Shown: positions 7,157 to 15,082 of the stretch, piece by piece
Layout of the letters: each line of letters begins with the position of its first letter
How positions within the stretch are numbered: position 1 is the first letter of the stretch
From: a virus
Reading direction: 5' to 3' (one strand)
Length of the DNA stretch: 22,443 nucleotides
Virus record (IMG/VR): IMGVR_UViG_3300009151_000436
Span: 1 to 22,443 of that record
Notes under the pieces: model-generated
The model's database searches: none
Seen by the model: the letters and a program-made list of their open reading frames with translations, nothing else
Told to the model about the DNA's origin: nothing
Translations under genes and position numbers: made by a program

Positions 7157-7910
7157 TCCAAAATATTATGGAATTTATCGCGGAATAATTGTAAACACTG
7201 GTGACCCTAAAAAATTAGGCAGAGTTACGTTAAAAGTTCCGCAAGTTACAGGCGAGCAAATTACTACCTGGGCTTATCCTGTTATTGGTGTTCCTGCAAG
7301 CACTAAAACAATTTATGGTTCATTTACTAGCAGTGCTACCCAAACTATATCTGACAGTACTAAAAATTATGTAATTGCTATGGATTCTACTGAGGGAGCA
7401 TACGGAGTTAGTTTAGTTAATTCGTCAACTAGCACTGTTGCTCTTACAGGAGCAACAAGCTCTGTAGTGCCTGACGGCACATCTGCTATAAAGTTTTTGT
7501 ATGCGGGAACGTACAACATTCAAATTTCTGCTCAGATTTATACAACAATTGGTGGAAACTCTTTTTTAAATGTTGACCTGTGGGCTTTGCAAAACGGCTT
7601 GCCTATTCCAGCTTCTACAGGGCAAATTTCGGTCGGCGCTAAAAACCCTTATACCGTTTCTTCTTGGAATTACATTTTAACTGTCGCAGCTAATGACACA
7701 GTTCAATTTGCTTGGAACGTAAACACTTCTACGGCAACGTCTTTGTACGCTATTGCTGAACAAGCAGGGCCTCCGTATCAACCTTCAGTTCCGTCATTTA
7801 CTGTGTCTGCCACTTTAGTAGGTTCATACGTTCCTCAAACTGGCGTCAATGCTTGGGTCATGTTTGAAGGCGGAGACCCAAATTACCCACTATGGTTAGG
7901 AACATTCTAA
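7149..7910 (+). CDS. Tail spike/hub OB-fold protein (gp5/gpV N-terminal type) with an inserted jelly-roll-like domain
   Basis: A 253-residue protein. The N-terminus (YYGIYRGIIVNTGDP, KKLGRVTLKVPQVTG, ITTWAYPVIG, residues about 6-48) and the last 30 residues (VPQTGVNAWVMFEGGDPNY then PLWLGTF) together form a gp5-type OB fold. In relatives these parts are close together. Here about 165 residues (52-220) lie between them. This insert carries a C1q/TNF-like beta pattern: AIKFLYAGTYNIQISAQIYT, FLNVDLWALQNGLPIPAS, then SWNYILTVAANDTVQFAW. Such domains are common in phage structural proteins as exposed or trimerising modules. No needle repeat or PAAR follows, so the protein ends at the OB fold. It is translated with overlap from the hub gene, its expected partner. 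Confidence 0.78.
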   Translation: MSDPKYYGIYRGIIVNTGDPKKLGRVTLKVPQVTGEQITTWAYPVIGVPASTKTIYGSFTSSATQTISDSTKNYVIAMDSTEGAYGVSLVNSSTSTVALTGATSSVVPDGTSAIKFLYAGTYNIQISAQIYTTIGGNSFLNVDLWALQNGLPIPASTGQISVGAKNPYTVSSWNYILTVAANDTVQFAWNVNTSTATSLYAIAEQAGPPYQPSVPSFTVSATLVGSYVPQTGVNAWVMFEGGDPNYPLWLGTF

Positions 7911-8333
7911 ATGATTAAAGCAGTTGATTACCCATTTACTTACGCAAAGTCGTTTGATGGTAAAAACATTACGTCTGTTGCTAGTAGCTCAGATTTTAAA
8001 AAAATATGGCAAAACCGAGTTTTGTTAGTTCTTGGCACTAGACCTGGTGAACGAGTTATGCGACCAGACTTTGGAAGCAACTTATACTCAGCTTTATTTG
8101 AATCTGAAAGCGCAGCTGAGCAAATTATTAACACCAGCATTAACGAAGCTTTTAATACTTGGCTTCCTGATCTGTTACTTAAGCAAGTCAGCCCCACGTA
8201 TGACCAAACAACCAACACTTTGATTGTAAATATTTTATACGGTCTTCCAAATGGGGAACTAGATAGTGTTACAATTAATAGTGGAATATTCAACCGCTCT
8301 GGTGAACTAACTCAGGAGATTACTAATGGCTAG
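7911..8333 (+). CDS. Baseplate wedge protein, gp25/GPW family
   Basis: A 140-residue protein starting immediately after the spike stop, with AGGAA upstream. It has the gp25-like core: VLLVLGTRPGERVMRPDFGS, then LYSALFESESAAEQIINTSI and a strand region VNILYGLPNGELDSVTI. The LxxTxxGERxxxPxFG pattern (EPR-type core) is diagnostic of this family, which pins the sheath's first ring to the wedge. Length is normal. The gene overlaps the gp6/J-like gene by 8 bases, and CAGGAG within it serves the next start. Confidence 0.93.
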   Translation: MIKAVDYPFTYAKSFDGKNITSVASSSDFKKIWQNRVLLVLGTRPGERVMRPDFGSNLYSALFESESAAEQIINTSINEAFNTWLPDLLLKQVSPTYDQTTNTLIVNILYGLPNGELDSVTINSGIFNRSGELTQEITNG

Positions 8334-10590
8334 CACCGTTACTAAAAACTATATTCCGCAAATTGATTACGTCTCCAGAGACTATACGGCAATTCTAGCG
8401 GACCTTACCGCTATTGCTAAACAGTTTAATCCTACCTGGGCTGTAACTGACCCTGCGGATATTGGTGTAGCGCTTCTAGAAACCTTTGCATACTTGGGTG
8501 ATATTCTCAGTTTTTACACTGACCGCATGGCCTCAGAGGGCTTTATCGGAACCGCTAGCCAGCGTGCTAGCGTTCTCCAAATTGCAAACATGCTTGGTTA
8601 TTCTCCTACCCCTAGTAGCTCTGCGGTAACTACGCTAACTTTTACAAATAACAACGGAAGCAGCTCCGTAACTATTTTGGCTGGAACTCAAGTAGCTTCT
8701 AGTACAGTGGTTAATGGTCAATCAACACAGGTTATTTTTGAAACTGACTCTGACTTAACTCTAGCTGCTAGTGCTACTGGCTCAGTAACGGCCACTCAAG
8801 GAGTTACCACTACTGGCGAGTCTTTGGGCACATCCAACGGAACTCCTAGTCAAGCTTTTAAACTATCGCAAACTGGTGTTGTAATTAACAGTACTGGTAG
8901 CAACATTAAAGTGTATGTCGGTGGTATCCCTTATACTTATAGTTCGTCTCTTGTAGACAACAGCCCATACGACTCAGTATTTACTACAACTCTAGATGCC
9001 GATGGTTACACATACATCGTATTTGGTGACGGTGTTGGCGGTCGCATTCCCCCTATTACCTTTACAATTACTTGTACATATCGAGTGGGTGTTGGTTCTG
9101 CTGGAAACGTAGGTGCTGGTTCTGTTGTAAATTTGGCTACTGGAAGCTACGATGTCGTAGTATCACAGCCAAGCGCAGCAACTGGAGGAGCGGATGATGA
9201 GTCAACCGACTCTATTCGGTATAACGTTCCCCGCGCACTTCGTACATTGCGTCGTGCTGTATCACTAAAAGACTATGCTTACTTGGCGCTTCAGGTTTCG
9301 GGTGTTTCTAAAGCAAATGCTGACTCATCAGTTTGGTCTTCCGTAAACCTATACGCTGCTCCATTTGGGTCTAGTGCGGTTAATATTTATGGTCCATATA
9401 CAGGTAGCGGTTCTGCCCTTATTACAAGCATTACTCAAACAAACTATTATGGCGCTGCTGGTACTGGTTATATAACTTATTCGGCAGCGGCTGGAACTTT
9501 TTCTGCTTTGTATACGGCATGGGCATCTGGGGCAAATAGCCTTTACGCTACTGTTTCTGGATGTGCCCCAGCTGATTACAATATTTACGCGGGGTCTATT
9601 GGAAATCCTGGTCTTTTAATTTCGCACGTAGCTTCTGATGGTAGCAACTTTACTGTTGGTACTTCATACACAACTTTTCCTACATACTATCCCGCACTAT
9701 CTCCAAATATTTCAGTAACTGTTATTGGCCCTATTACAACTGCGTTTAGTAACCTTAAAACAAGTATTGTAAATTACTTTGTAGACAAAGTAGCGCCTAA
9801 CGTTAGCCTTAACGTTCTTCCGCCTTCTTACATCCCTGTAAATATAGAAATGACTTTGCACGTACTTCCGCAATACAGCCAAGCAACAGTGGCTACTCAA
9901 GTACAAACAGCGTTGTCTAATTTGGTGTCCTACAATAACGCATTCTTTGCTGACCGTATTCCTCCTCATTTTATCCTTAATGCAATTACAAATATTGATG
10001 GTGTTGATTACGCAACCGTAGAGCACCTTCGTAGAACTTCTAACGAACAGATATTCGCAGTAGTTAGCTGGAACAAACCAACCACCACCACAGCTACTCT
10101 AACTATTGCAAACACACACAGCATTACTGCTGGTCAAAATATTCGCATTGTTAACGTTGGGTCTATTGACGGCACTTATACCGTGCTCTCTGTAACTACT
10201 ACCACTATTACTATAGCTATTCCTACTACCACAGCCACACCTACAGGTGTGACTGGTAACCCGACTCCTGGTTACACTGTTACAACGCTTAGCAGCACTG
10301 CTGGAATTACGGTAGGCATGAACGTTAGCGGTGGAACCATTCCATCTAACTCAATTGTTACAGCAATCTCTGGTACTACGATCTCTATTAACAACTTGAT
10401 TACAAGCTCTGGATCGGGTGTTACATTGACGTTTAGCCTTCCCCCTACAGATGCCACAAATACTGTAAAAGTTATTGCGGTAGATTCTACAACTTCAGCT
10501 GGAGTTTCAAACTATGGCATTGTATGTGCCGCAAATGAAATCCCTACTAAGGGAACATTCACTATTACCGCCACTGGCGGACTTGCATAA
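8326..10590 (+). CDS. Baseplate wedge protein, J / gp6 family, with extra beta modules
   Basis: A 754-residue protein. The first 110 residues are typical of J/gp6-like wedges: IDYVSRDYTAILADLTAIAK, DPADIGVALLETFAYLGDIL, SFYTDRMASEGFIGTA and a LQIANMLGYSP helix. A beta domain with TFTNNNGSSSVTILAGTQVA follows, then FGDGVGGRIPP and the GGADDESTDSIRYNVPRALRT motif of the family. Residues about 345-450 look like an extra domain inserted before the region with TSIVNYFVDKVAPNVSLNVL. After the usual end (VDYATVEHLRR, around 570) come two small beta modules (586-640 and 647-707) of kinds also seen in the gene at 11318. Wedges ring the hub and link to fibres. AGGAG precedes ATG 8326. Confidence 0.9.
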   Translation: MASTVTKNYIPQIDYVSRDYTAILADLTAIAKQFNPTWAVTDPADIGVALLETFAYLGDILSFYTDRMASEGFIGTASQRASVLQIANMLGYSPTPSSSAVTTLTFTNNNGSSSVTILAGTQVASSTVVNGQSTQVIFETDSDLTLAASATGSVTATQGVTTTGESLGTSNGTPSQAFKLSQTGVVINSTGSNIKVYVGGIPYTYSSSLVDNSPYDSVFTTTLDADGYTYIVFGDGVGGRIPPITFTITCTYRVGVGSAGNVGAGSVVNLATGSYDVVVSQPSAATGGADDESTDSIRYNVPRALRTLRRAVSLKDYAYLALQVSGVSKANADSSVWSSVNLYAAPFGSSAVNIYGPYTGSGSALITSITQTNYYGAAGTGYITYSAAAGTFSALYTAWASGANSLYATVSGCAPADYNIYAGSIGNPGLLISHVASDGSNFTVGTSYTTFPTYYPALSPNISVTVIGPITTAFSNLKTSIVNYFVDKVAPNVSLNVLPPSYIPVNIEMTLHVLPQYSQATVATQVQTALSNLVSYNNAFFADRIPPHFILNAITNIDGVDYATVEHLRRTSNEQIFAVVSWNKPTTTTATLTIANTHSITAGQNIRIVNVGSIDGTYTVLSVTTTTITIAIPTTTATPTGVTGNPTPGYTVTTLSSTAGITVGMNVSGGTIPSNSIVTAISGTTISINNLITSSGSGVTLTFSLPPTDATNTVKVIAVDSTTSAGVSNYGIVCAANEIPTKGTFTITATGGLA

Positions 10591-10602
10591 GGAGAAATAT
10601 AA

Positions 10603-11310
10603 ATGGCCGCTTCATACCCAGGTGTAGTCAAAACTTATACTGACAAAGTAGATGGTGTTGACTACGTAAAAGCTGCTGACATTAACAGCGTACAACAAGA
10701 GCTTCAGGCCGTAGAAACTGCTCTTGGTGCTAACGTTGCCACCTCATCATTACCTAGCGCTGGTTCCTACAATGCCAATGGTGTTTCTACATCACTGACT
10801 GCTCGTTTGACTAACGTTGAAGCGGGCCTTACTGCAGCAGCTACTGATGGCTCACGCGTGGGCTACACTCAGCTGGCACAGCAAACCATTGTTACTACGG
10901 CTACCGCTAACTCTACTACGTTTAGCTCAATCTCAGGAAGCTACCAAAAACTTGTTCTTAACATCGGTGTTACGGGTTTTACTTCAGGCGGTTCGCAGGT
11001 AACAACGCTCACTCTTAACGGTGTGGTTACTGGCTATGCATATACAGCGCAAGTTTATGGAACAGCAACTCCAACTACAAGCACAGGTGATACTAAAATT
11101 CCTCTGGGTACCCCTGTTGCTACTTCTTACTCAGCAGTTCTTGAAATCCCTAACTACGCATCCACATACGGTGGTAAAAACTGGTCGTTGCTAGGCACAG
11201 ACCGCTCTGCAACTGGTTATTTAGCTACAACAGCCATTACTTCAATAACAGTAAGCGTAGCAGGAACATCTACTATGGTTGTTCAGTGTACTCTCTTTGG
11301 CGTTAAGTAG
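10603..11310 (+). CDS. Short tail fibre / receptor-contact protein
   Basis: A 235-residue protein with AAGGAG eight bases before ATG 10603. The N-terminus (YPGVVKTYTDKVDGVDYV, AADINSVQQELQAVETALG) is the attachment motif shared by many phage fibre proteins and contains a short coiled-coil-like helix. A Ser/Thr/Ala-rich linker follows. Residues about 88-235 form a beta-sandwich-like domain (QTIVTTATANSTTFSSISGS, YSAVLEIPNYAS, TMVVQCTLFGVK) typical of distal fibre domains. It lies between the wedge genes, where host-contact proteins are common. The receptor is unknown. Confidence 0.72.
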   Translation: MAASYPGVVKTYTDKVDGVDYVKAADINSVQQELQAVETALGANVATSSLPSAGSYNANGVSTSLTARLTNVEAGLTAAATDGSRVGYTQLAQQTIVTTATANSTTFSSISGSYQKLVLNIGVTGFTSGGSQVTTLTLNGVVTGYAYTAQVYGTATPTTSTGDTKIPLGTPVATSYSAVLEIPNYASTYGGKNWSLLGTDRSATGYLATTAITSITVSVAGTSTMVVQCTLFGVK

Positions 11311-11317
11311 TAAATAA

Positions 11318-14300
11318 ATGGCAGTTTATGGATCAAAAACATACGGCACTTTTAAATACGGTGTTGTTTCATTTACTGATATCAGTGTTTACCCTTTCAC
11401 TGCTCAGTCATTAGATTATGGTTCTATTAAACTAACTTGGTCATACCCACTATACAGCGGTTCTTTTTCTACTTTTGTAATCGTAAGAAACCCACTAGGG
11501 TTTCCAGTAGTTCCTGATAATGGGGACCTTATTTACAAATCCAATAAAGTTGCTTTATCTACCGCTGGTGGCGGTAGCACAGTATCTTTAACTTCAGTAA
11601 GCTCGTCTGGAACAAAGTTTACTGCTGCTAGCACCGCAGGGCTAAAAGTAGGGCAATCACTATCTATTACTGCTGGAACTGGTGTTTTGGCAACTAGCGA
11701 TATTACAGTTATTACTCAAATTAATGATGCAACTACTTTTAATGTTAACTTGCTTCCTGGAACGGCCTTGTCTGGAGCTTCAGTAACTGCTACTAACTCT
11801 TTGCTAGGTGCTACTGGAACTCTTACCGATGTTGGTGGTTTTTACGACCCGATTAGTGGAAGCTTTACTACTACTTACAGTGGCACTGCATCTAGCGATG
11901 TTCTTAATAGCAATACTATAAATTTAAAAGCAATTAATTCTAACATCAAGGTAGGACAAGTTGTATCGTATGCTCCGTCTGGTGCGCTTACTGGGGCAAA
12001 CGCTGGTAGCGGCGTAATTGGTGGAACTACAGTTACTGCTGTAACCACTGATACTACTAATACTTATACTATTGTTACCCTTAGTGATTACGCCAATATC
12101 CCCAAAGATACTGTGCTCACCTTCTCGCCTACAGGACTATCTTTAGGTAAAACATATTACTATTCTGCTTTTGTATTTAACAACAACGCTTGGAATAGGG
12201 TTGGTACTGCTCTTGGAACTTCAATTAAAAATTACAAAACTGCTGATAGTTTGTACGAGTTTCTTCCTGAAATTTATAAAGCAACATTGCCTTCTTCTTC
12301 ATCGGTTAGTGCAAATAAAAATATAGATCTTTACAATTTTTTGCGCGTGTTTGGTGTACAACATGACCTTATTAAAACTAAAATTGAAAACGCTAAAAAT
12401 AGATACGACACAGCTAACCTTGACGGTCGTTTGATTCCTACTCTTATGAACCAAATGGGGTTTATTTATGAGAGCGGTATGGGCCTTCAGCAAAGTCGCC
12501 GTCTTCTAAAAAATGCCAGCACTATCTATTTAAACAAAGGTACAGGAACTGGTCTTAAACAGTTTGTTTCATCATTTTCTGGGTATGGTGCTACGCTAGG
12601 CACTCTTAAAAACTTATTTTTAACTTTAGATTGTTCTTCGTTTGAAACCAGCGATGGTTTTTGGGGAAATGTTGGTTCGTATAGCACTATTGCTCAAACT
12701 ACTTCAGCTCTTGAAGGTGGTAGCCCAGCTCCTGTATCTATTTCTACTTCTCCTAGTGGATATCCTAATTCTCAACTGGGTTACGTAAAGCTTACATCTT
12801 TAGTTAGCTCTGGTGGTCCGTACAGCACGTATGAATTTACTTACGGTGTTTCTCAAGACACATATAATATTTCTACAACTAGCGCTAGTCCCGCTACTAA
12901 CTACAACTATGTAACTCTATTTACAGATACTGAGCACTCACTTAAACCTGGACAATACGCTTTGATTTCTGGAATGTATCCGCCATACATTAACGGTACT
13001 CAAAAAGTTTTGTCAACTCCTGACTCCAGAAGTTTTACTTTCTATTCTTCATCTAACACTGCCTCTACTGCCTTAAGACCTTACGGCGCTTCCGTAATTA
13101 ATACCCAAACTCCTACAGGTACTACAAATATTACTATTACAACAGCAGCTAATCATTACATTGTTCCTGGTCAAAGTGTGGTTGTGTCTAACGTTATTCC
13201 AACTCAATATAACGGAACTTGGGTAGCTCAGGCTGGAACTCAAAATAGCACTCTTATTATTCCTATTGGATCTAATCCTGGAGCAATTACTGCCGCAGGT
13301 ACAACATTTGTATCTGCTGGAACCGTAAATCTATTTGACCCTAGAATTTGCGGTATTCCTGTAACCGCTAGAAGTACTTATTTCTTCAGTATTTATACTC
13401 AAGCAAAAACTACTGGTCGTAGCATTACTACTGGAATTAGGTGGTATGACCAATATGGAATTTATTTGGACAATAACACTGGAACAAATACTAATAACAC
13501 CAGCTCTTGGACACGAGTAAGTTCTACATTTTCTTCACAAGCGCCTGATTCCGCTGCTTATGCTGTTCCTTACGTATCAATTAGCACAATTAACTCTAAT
13601 GAAGTTCATTACTTTGACTGTGCACAGTTTGAATTAGTGGGTGGAAGTACCGTTACTAACTACGCTGACTCTAGGCGTGTTGACGTATATCTGACTGCTC
13701 CTCGTATCAACAACGTAATTAACCCAGGCTTTGAAACGGCCACTACTGCGTGGTCAACCACAGGAACTAGCGCGTTTGCTCTAGAAACTGGCGCGTCTAA
13801 CGTGTACCCTACTTCTGCTGTGGGTCTGGGTACTTCGGTTAGTGCTGGTTCTGCAAAATTAACTGCTAACGCTACAACCACTACTCTTACTCCTAGCTCT
13901 ACCATTCCAGTATCCGCTGGTAAACCTTACGCTTTTAGTGCGTATGTTAAAGGATCAAACGCTGACTCAATAGTTGTTAGCGTTGTTTGGAAAAACACTG
14001 GTGGAACCACTTTGCAGACAGACACTTCAGCATCGCTGACGTTGCCTACGTCTTCTTTTAGCCGTTTATCTTTAACTCCAGTCAGCTCTAGCACAACTCA
14101 AATGATTGCCCCAGCTACTGCAACAACAGCTACAATTACCCTAACGTTTACTGGCTCTAATGGTCGTATATACTATGTAGATTCTGTAATGCTTGAGTCT
14201 ACTTATACGGTAAATAATTACTTTGATGGCGGAACTGGTTACAACGTTTTGGATGATCTTGTTTGGGAACAAAATGCTGCTGGAACTACTGGAACTTCAG

Positions 14301-14425
14301 TTACTGGTCGTAGTCTTTATTACCCAAATAAAAACTTTGTACAGAGTCGTTTAGCTACCGTACTGCCTGACTATCTACCTACAGGAACTAACTACGCATT
14401 GTTTATCGGAACCACTGCTACTTGA
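11318..14425 (+). CDS. Large gpI-like tail/baseplate protein with interrupted FN3-like and carbohydrate-binding-like domains
   Basis: A 1035-residue protein. Residues about 20-60 start an FN3-like domain (YGSIKLTWSYP, STFVIVRNPLGFPV) that resumes near 275-305 (SLGKTYYYSAFVFNNNAWNR). Between them lie two modules of the type GLKVGQSLSITAG and NSNIKVGQVVSYAP. Residues about 312-428 are the gpI-like tail core: LYEFLPEIYKATLP, DLYNFLRVFGVQHDLIKTKI, and GLQQSRRLLKNASTIYLNKG. A jelly-roll-like region begins at about 433 and finishes near 775 (VHYFDCAQFELVGG), interrupted by two modules with HSLKPGQYALISG and HYIVPGQSVVVSN. A second CBM-like domain follows (NVINPGFETATTAW to YYVDSVMLES, about 799-970). 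It probably closes the baseplate and displays glycan-binding domains. The site before ATG 11318 is weak (TAGTAAATAA). Confidence 0.75.
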   Translation: MAVYGSKTYGTFKYGVVSFTDISVYPFTAQSLDYGSIKLTWSYPLYSGSFSTFVIVRNPLGFPVVPDNGDLIYKSNKVALSTAGGGSTVSLTSVSSSGTKFTAASTAGLKVGQSLSITAGTGVLATSDITVITQINDATTFNVNLLPGTALSGASVTATNSLLGATGTLTDVGGFYDPISGSFTTTYSGTASSDVLNSNTINLKAINSNIKVGQVVSYAPSGALTGANAGSGVIGGTTVTAVTTDTTNTYTIVTLSDYANIPKDTVLTFSPTGLSLGKTYYYSAFVFNNNAWNRVGTALGTSIKNYKTADSLYEFLPEIYKATLPSSSSVSANKNIDLYNFLRVFGVQHDLIKTKIENAKNRYDTANLDGRLIPTLMNQMGFIYESGMGLQQSRRLLKNASTIYLNKGTGTGLKQFVSSFSGYGATLGTLKNLFLTLDCSSFETSDGFWGNVGSYSTIAQTTSALEGGSPAPVSISTSPSGYPNSQLGYVKLTSLVSSGGPYSTYEFTYGVSQDTYNISTTSASPATNYNYVTLFTDTEHSLKPGQYALISGMYPPYINGTQKVLSTPDSRSFTFYSSSNTASTALRPYGASVINTQTPTGTTNITITTAANHYIVPGQSVVVSNVIPTQYNGTWVAQAGTQNSTLIIPIGSNPGAITAAGTTFVSAGTVNLFDPRICGIPVTARSTYFFSIYTQAKTTGRSITTGIRWYDQYGIYLDNNTGTNTNNTSSWTRVSSTFSSQAPDSAAYAVPYVSISTINSNEVHYFDCAQFELVGGSTVTNYADSRRVDVYLTAPRINNVINPGFETATTAWSTTGTSAFALETGASNVYPTSAVGLGTSVSAGSAKLTANATTTTLTPSSTIPVSAGKPYAFSAYVKGSNADSIVVSVVWKNTGGTTLQTDTSASLTLPTSSFSRLSLTPVSSSTTQMIAPATATTATITLTFTGSNGRIYYVDSVMLESTYTVNNYFDGGTGYNVLDDLVWEQNAAGTTGTSVTGRSLYYPNKNFVQSRLATVLPDYLPTGTNYALFIGTTAT

Positions 14426-14451
14426 CGTCTACTAGTTTATCTGTATAGACT
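14422..14451 (+). promoter_or_regulatory. Candidate sigma70-type promoter for the replication operon
   Basis: TTGACG (14422-14427) and TAGACT (14446-14451) are 18 bases apart and fit a -35 and an actinobacterial TANNNT -10. TATAGA at 14444 with a 16-base spacer is an alternative. They lie at the end of the tail operon, just before the first replication gene, where a new promoter is expected; the -35 overlaps the tail gene's stop codon. No transcript data support it. Confidence 0.4.
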
Positions 14452-14452
14452 G

Positions 14453-14476
14453 TTATCTCCGTCACTAAGGAGATAA
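14453..14476 (+). promoter_or_regulatory. Hairpin covering the Shine-Dalgarno of the first replication gene
   Basis: TTATCTCC (14453-14460) is perfectly complementary to GGAGATAA (14469-14476), with an 8-base loop GTCACTAA. The right arm contains the Shine-Dalgarno AAGGAGA that serves ATG 14479. If transcribed in full, the 8-bp stem would hide the site. If the promoter just upstream starts within the left arm, the repeat could instead be a DNA operator. The structure is seen in the sequence; the function is inferred. Confidence 0.45.
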
Positions 14477-14478
14477 AC

Positions 14479-15081
14479 ATGAGACGAGTAACCATAGCGG
14501 TTATAGGTAACGCAAAAACAACCCGTGCCAACGTAGAGGCACTCATCGGTGATGTTGTTGATTCTGTAGATGAAGCAATTATCGCAACGGTCTATGACCA
14601 AGCACAGTCCGACGGTCAAGTCTGGGCTGAACAATACGCACAAGACAAGCAAATTCCAGTGTTTCAATACAAAGACAACTTGTATGAAGAACTACTCGCT
14701 AAAACACCAGCAAATGACATTAAATTTTTTATGCTGTGGGATGACGAAGATCCAGCTTGTCAAACGGCTGCGTCTGTAGCTCAAGAAAATAAAATTCTTG
14801 CTTATGACCTTACTGATGGTTTGATTATGATTCCACTAAATTCTGAACCTATATCTAGGCCTGTACAGGCTGAAATACCGAAGAGTGAGGAAGTTATCCC
14901 TGAAGTTCCAGTAATTGAAGTTGTTCTTGAGTCTACTGAAGAAGAAGACGAAGAGGAATACGGCGAAGATTACGAAAGCGAGTATGACTTGGGTGAGCTT
15001 ATAACCCTAGCCATTGAGCAAGCTGGCAAAATTTTTGCTAGGTCATTTGCAGAAGAATTCATGAATATGTTAAAGAAGTAG
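14479..15081 (+). CDS. Unknown protein with SLOG/Rossmann-like domain and acidic C-terminal region
   Basis: A 200-residue protein, first gene of the replication operon, with AAGGAGA before ATG 14479. The first 120 residues alternate strand and helix like SLOG/DUF2493-type nucleotide-binding folds: RVTIAVIGNAKTTRANVEAL, a second strand EAIIATVYDQ, then DGQVWAEQYAQDKQIPVFQY, KFFMLWDDEDPACQTAASVA and ENKILAYDL. The GQxWAEQxAxxxxIPV part resembles the GADxxAxxWA motif of that family, but the glycine-rich signature is weak. Residues about 148-170 are almost all Glu/Asp/Tyr, ahead of a C-terminal amphipathic helix ending MLKK. I do not recognise a named family. A nucleotide-sensing or DNA-mimic role is possible but unproven. 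Confidence 0.7.
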   Translation: MRRVTIAVIGNAKTTRANVEALIGDVVDSVDEAIIATVYDQAQSDGQVWAEQYAQDKQIPVFQYKDNLYEELLAKTPANDIKFFMLWDDEDPACQTAASVAQENKILAYDLTDGLIMIPLNSEPISRPVQAEIPKSEEVIPEVPVIEVVLESTEEEDEEEYGEDYESEYDLGELITLAIEQAGKIFARSFAEEFMNMLKK

Positions 15082-15082
15082 C

